Notes under the pieces: model-generated
What the model was told of the DNA's origin: nothing
The model's input: only the letters and a program-made list of their open reading frames with translations
Database searches by the model: none
Position numbers and translations under genes: made by a program
Shown here: positions 5,960 to 8,620 of the stretch, piece by piece
Position numbering within the stretch: position 1 is the stretch's first letter
How the letters are laid out: every line of letters starts with the position of its first letter
From: an uncultured Oscillospiraceae bacterium
GTDB lineage: Bacteria > Bacillota > Clostridia > Oscillospirales > Oscillospiraceae
DNA length: 8,620 nucleotides
Direction of reading: 5' to 3'
Assembly: GCA_934561725.1 (NCBI GenBank)
Contig: CAKTGW010000020.1
Span: 1 to 8,620, forward strand

Positions 5960-6696
5960 CCTTCTAAATTCTCCCAATTTTGTCTCTCTGTTGTCCACGC
6001 CGAAAAAACAGTCAACGCAAGCTTGGTTCTGTAATCTGCATCTGCCAGCTTGGCGCACTCGGCCGGATTGGACAAGAAGCCGCATTCGATCAACACTGCT
6101 GTGCAGTCGATGCTTTTCATTAAAAAAATATCTTCAGATATCGGTGCCGCAAGGCGCCGTCCATTTTCCAAAAGCTTGAGATTCAAATCGCTCTGAATAC
6201 GTTCAGCCAACGCCTGACTCTCCGCTGTTTTGCGGTAAAATACCTGTGCACCGTGCACGGACGGTGCCGGATATGTGTTCTGATGAATACTGATCATGCA
6301 CGTCCCCGGACAGGAACGGATCAGTTCCACCCGTGCTCTTTGATCTGCTGCCTTTTTCGCTGCAATTGAGACAGCATCTTCCGGATACTGAAGTTGTTCA
6401 CTCTCCCGTGTCATGATGCTCTCATAACCGAAAAGTCCTGCCAGCTGATGAAGCTTTGTCGCAATGTCCAGATTCACCATACTCTCAACAGTGCCATCTA
6501 TACCTACTGCACCGCCGTCCAGTCCGCCGTGTCCCGCATCTATGATAAGCGGCACTCCGGTGTGTATTTCCGATGCCGCAGCGCTCACCACCGACTCGGT
6601 ATAACGTAAAAAGGCACTCCCAACTATTATGAGAGATACGAATAACAGCACAGCACCAGCCGGAAGCAGGCGCCGCAGCCGAACTACAGCAAACAC
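5956..6696 (-). CDS. cwlD: CwlD, sporulation N-acetylmuramoyl-L-alanine amidase
   Basis: A 246-residue Amidase_3 enzyme. A single N-terminal membrane segment (about 9-30, rich in L, V, I and A) anchors or exports it. The catalytic domain starts near residue 48 with PLIIDAGHGGLDGGA. Probable zinc ligands are His56, Glu71 (in VESMVNLDIA) and His138 (in ISIHQNTY); the catalytic glutamate is Glu204 in VLIECGFLSNP. In spore formers CwlD removes the peptide from muramic acid in cortex peptidoglycan, the first step toward muramic-delta-lactam, which germination lytic enzymes need. It has no extra cell-wall-binding domain, and its length and N-terminus fit CwlD better than vegetative amidases. The start is GTG 6694-6696, 7 nt after AAGGAGG. 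Its TGA overlaps the radA ATG by 4 nt. In Bacillus, cwlD is transcribed by sporulation sigma factors; here I see only a sigma-A-like promoter. Confidence 0.9.
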   Translation of the reverse strand: MFAVVRLRRLLPAGAVLLFVSLIIVGSAFLRYTESVVSAAASEIHTGVPLIIDAGHGGLDGGAVGIDGTVESMVNLDIATKLHQLAGLFGYESIMTRESEQLQYPEDAVSIAAKKAADQRARVELIRSCPGTCMISIHQNTYPAPSVHGAQVFYRKTAESQALAERIQSDLNLKLLENGRRLAAPISEDIFLMKSIDCTAVLIECGFLSNPAECAKLADADYRTKLALTVFSAWTTERQNWENLEG

Positions 6697-6755
6697 ACTA
6701 TCGCCTCCTTACAGAAATCCATATTCCGATAACGGATGCGATATACCGCAATTGG

Positions 6756-6784
6756 ATTATATACTATCAATGAAGTTTCCGCAA
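6756..6784 (-). promoter_or_regulatory. Sigma-A-like promoter for the cwlD-radA operon
   Basis: On the minus strand, TTGCGG (6779-6784) is followed after exactly 17 bp by a perfect TATAAT (6756-6761). Transcription would start near 6749, giving a leader of about 50 nt before the cwlD ribosome binding site and GTG. It lies after the purB terminator, in the only long gap upstream of cwlD. The -35 box matches three of the six consensus bases, so strength is uncertain. Confidence 0.55.
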
Positions 6785-6804
6785 GCGCAGAGGCCACAGA
6801 GAGC

Positions 6805-6844
6805 ATAAAAAGATCCGGCATTCTGATTTTGAATGCCGGATCTT
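6805..6844 (-). terminator. Intrinsic terminator of purB
   Basis: Complementary 14-bp arms at 6810-6823 and 6831-6844 enclose a 7-nt loop. Read on the minus strand, the hairpin is followed by a T-rich tract (6806-6811), as expected for a transcript arriving from purB, whose stop codon lies 16 bp before the stem. It separates purB from the promoter of the cwlD operon. Confidence 0.85.
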
Positions 6845-6859
6845 ATGTACTTGAGTATC

Positions 6860-8296
6860 TCAGACCTTCAATTCGGTCTGACTGTTATCCAGAAGCTCTG
6901 CATAACGGTCCAGAGCCGGCTGCACGCAGTCTGCAAGGAACTCTGTCACCTGCTCAGGCGCGCGGCCGATGTATTCTGCCGGGTCAAGCTCTTTACGGAT
7001 CTCATCCTCTGTCAAGCCAAAGAGAGGATCCGCAGCAATACGGCTCACCAAATCGTTCGCAAGCCCCTGCTCCTTTACCACAGCACCCGCCGCTACGGAA
7101 TGCACGCGAATATGCTCATGCAGTTCCTGACGGTTTCCGCCCTTCTTTACAGCACGCATCATGATATTTTCCGTAGCCATAAAGGGCAGCTCGTCCATAA
7201 TATGCTTATGGATCACTTTTTCATAGACCTTGATGCCGCCGGCAACATTATTGGCAATGCGCAGAATGGCATCTGCTGCCAAAAACGCCTCGGGAATGGA
7301 AATGCGCTTATTTGCACTGTCATCCAGTGTACGCTCAAACCACTGGTTATATGCAGTCATGGCCGGGTTTGCCGCATCCGCCATAATATAGCGTGCAAGA
7401 GAACAGATACGCTCACAGCGCATGGGATTGCGCTTATAGGGCATAGCCGAAGAACCGATCTGATTTCCCTCAAACGGCTCTTCCAGCTCTTTCAGATGTG
7501 AAAGCAGCCGCATATCTGTAGCAAATTTACCCAGGCTCTGCGCAAGTCCGGACAGTGTAGATACGATTGCCGCATCTACCTTTCTGGAATAGGTCTGGCC
7601 AGAAACGGGCACTACGCCATTTTCAAAGCCCATCTCCCGGGCGATCATCTCCTCCATCCGGCGAATCTTATCATGATCTCCCTCAAACAGCTCCATAAAG
7701 CTGGCCTGTGTACCGGTGGTTCCCTTAGAGCCAAGAAGCTTCAGATGCGCAATACGATAGTCAAGCTCATCCAGATCCATCAAGAGCTCGTTGATCCAGA
7801 GCGTTGCACGCTTGCCCACCGTAGTAAGCTGTGCAGGCTGAAAATGTGTAAAGCCAAGAGTCGGCAGTTCTTTATATTTGTCAGCAAATCCTGCCAGCTT
7901 GGCAATCAGATTTACCAGTCCTTTACGAATAATCAGCATGGCATCACGCATGATGATCACATCTGTGTTATCGCCCACATAGCAGCTGGTCGCCCCCAGA
8001 TGAATGATCGGCATAGCCTTGGGACAAACCTTTCCGAATGCATGGACATGGGCCATAACATCGTGACGCAGCTTTTTTTCCATTTCCGCAGCGTATGCAT
8101 AATCGATTTCATCCACATGCGCTTCCATCTCTGCGATCTGTTCATCTGTGATATCCAGACCCAGATTTTTTTCAGCACGTGCAAGGGCTATCCACAGCCG
8201 CCGCCAAGTCGTAAACTTTTTATCCGGAGAAAAGGTATACAGCATCTCATCGCTGGCGTACCGGGACGCAAGCGGACTCTCATAAGTATTTTTCAA
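6860..8296 (-). CDS. purB: Adenylosuccinate lyase (PurB)
   Basis: PurB cleaves SAICAR to AICAR in purine synthesis and adenylosuccinate to AMP, releasing fumarate each time; it acts as a cytoplasmic homotetramer. The 478-residue length is typical of the longer Firmicutes type. The fumarase/aspartase-superfamily signature GSSAMPYKRNP is at 281-291 and carries the catalytic serine loop. His151 in LGFTHFQPAQ is the likely general acid; HDVMAH at 78-83 and LGATSCYVGDN at 100-110 are further active-site segments. The start is TTG 8294-8296: GGGAGA lies 6 nt upstream, and the product then begins with NTYESPLASRYAS, which aligns with the family N-terminus, whereas the next ATG is at codon 18. It follows the aminotransferase stop by 2 nt, so the two are almost certainly co-transcribed. 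Confidence 0.97.
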   Translation of the reverse strand: MKNTYESPLASRYASDEMLYTFSPDKKFTTWRRLWIALARAEKNLGLDITDEQIAEMEAHVDEIDYAYAAEMEKKLRHDVMAHVHAFGKVCPKAMPIIHLGATSCYVGDNTDVIIMRDAMLIIRKGLVNLIAKLAGFADKYKELPTLGFTHFQPAQLTTVGKRATLWINELLMDLDELDYRIAHLKLLGSKGTTGTQASFMELFEGDHDKIRRMEEMIAREMGFENGVVPVSGQTYSRKVDAAIVSTLSGLAQSLGKFATDMRLLSHLKELEEPFEGNQIGSSAMPYKRNPMRCERICSLARYIMADAANPAMTAYNQWFERTLDDSANKRISIPEAFLAADAILRIANNVAGGIKVYEKVIHKHIMDELPFMATENIMMRAVKKGGNRQELHEHIRVHSVAAGAVVKEQGLANDLVSRIAADPLFGLTEDEIRKELDPAEYIGRAPEQVTEFLADCVQPALDRYAELLDNSQTELKV

Positions 8297-8298
8297 GC

Positions 8299-8620
8299 TT
8301 ATTCTCCCTTCAGAAATGCCTCGAGACGATCGAGACCCTTCTCAATATTTTCCATGGATGTCGCATAAGTCCAACGGACAAAGCTGGAGGTTCCGAATGC
8401 CGTGCAGGGTACAACGGCAACCTGCGCCTTGGAGAGAAATGCATACGCAAAATCGTCCGCATTATTGATCATTCTGCCGCCGATCGTACGGCCGAAAAGC
8501 TTCTTTATATTCATCATAATATAAAATGCGCCGTCCGGAGAGATGCAACTGACACCCTCAATCGTATTCATACGTTTGACAATATAATTCCGCCGCTCCT
8601 CAAACACCTTACGCATAGCC
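8299..8620 (-). CDS. Pyridoxal-phosphate aminotransferase class I/II, C-terminal part (start outside window)
   Basis: The frame is open to the right edge (an Ala codon precedes the first ATG at 8614-8616, which is internal) and ends at TAA 8299-8301. About 106 C-terminal residues are visible. They match the small domain of fold-type I aminotransferases of the aspartate aminotransferase group: FEERRNYIVKRMN, then SPDGAFYIMMNIKKLFG, then VAVVPCTAFGTSSFVRWTYATSMENIEKGLDRL. The arginine in FVRWTYA is the conserved residue that binds the substrate alpha-carboxylate. The PLP-binding lysine would be upstream, outside the window. The substrate cannot be fixed from this part, but aspartate or a related amino acid is likely. 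The link to purB, 2 nt downstream, is at least consistent with aspartate use, since PurB acts on aspartate-derived intermediates. Confidence 0.85.
   Translation of the reverse strand, partial: AMRKVFEERRNYIVKRMNTIEGVSCISPDGAFYIMMNIKKLFGRTIGGRMINNADDFAYAFLSKAQVAVVPCTAFGTSSFVRWTYATSMENIEKGLDRLEAFLKGE

Noticed and set aside
4598..6085. Longer radA starting at 6085 (495 residues)
   Set aside because: The extra 42 residues overlap cwlD and are not RadA-like. ATG 5959 gives the standard N-terminus just before the zinc finger and a classic ATGA overlap.
5658..6179. Plus-strand open frame opposite radA and cwlD
   Set aside because: It runs antisense through the radA zinc finger and the radA/cwlD overlap, is low-complexity Pro/Arg/Ser-rich, and has no start signal.
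6833..7501. Open frame of 222 codons on the plus strand opposite purB
   Set aside because: It is antisense to an intact, well conserved purB, begins inside the purB terminator hairpin, and has no recognisable domain.
1..8620. tRNA, rRNA, CRISPR array, riboswitch or insertion-sequence transposase
   Set aside because: I saw no cloverleaf-like genes, regular short repeats with spacers, aptamer-like leaders or transposase motifs. The only mobile-element signature is the serine recombinase.

Overview
The window looks like chromosomal DNA of an endospore-forming member of the Clostridia. This rests on a sporulation amidase (CwlD), a spore-coat manganese-catalase family protein (CotJC), strong AGGAGG-type ribosome binding sites, and GTG and TTG starts beside ATG. 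I cannot name a genus. Most genes lie on the minus strand. The exceptions are the SulP tail at the left edge and a short cotJC-side segment.

Left part (1-2630). The 3' end of a SulP anion transporter (C-terminal STAS domain) runs rightwards into a perfect 20-bp bidirectional terminator. It shares this terminator with a convergent large serine recombinase gene (462 codons, minus strand). A 66-bp gap separates the recombinase start from a divergent 55-codon ORF that has an excellent ribosome binding site. Right after that ORF comes the 3' part of cotJC. Its first roughly 29 codons are missing, and recognisable homology begins inside an imperfect inverted repeat centred on a GG dinucleotide (2018-2041). 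This is the arrangement expected when a serine-recombinase element has inserted into a sporulation gene, as in the skin element in sigK or the SPbeta prophage in spsM. The 5' part of cotJC and the other element end are not in the window.

Middle part (2591-6844). A bidirectional terminator separates cotJC from a minus-strand run read in the order cwlD, radA, a GME/DUF6873-like protein and a HAD-family hydrolase. cwlD and radA overlap by ATGA. radA and the next gene overlap by 7 nt (GTGCTGA). The HAD gene follows after 58 bp with no visible terminator. A sigma-A-like promoter lies upstream of cwlD. CwlD makes the muramic-delta-lactam of the spore cortex and RadA is a DNA-repair and recombination helicase, so the cluster mixes a spore function with housekeeping.

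Right part (6805-8620). The 3' end of a class I/II aminotransferase gene is followed 2 nt later by purB (adenylosuccinate lyase, TTG start), which ends at its own terminator.

The main observation is the interrupted cotJC with its adjacent recombinase, candidate attachment site and small divergent ORF. Together they suggest a sporulation-gene-intervening element, either still excisable or decayed. The sequence supports the geometry. Developmental excision is inference.
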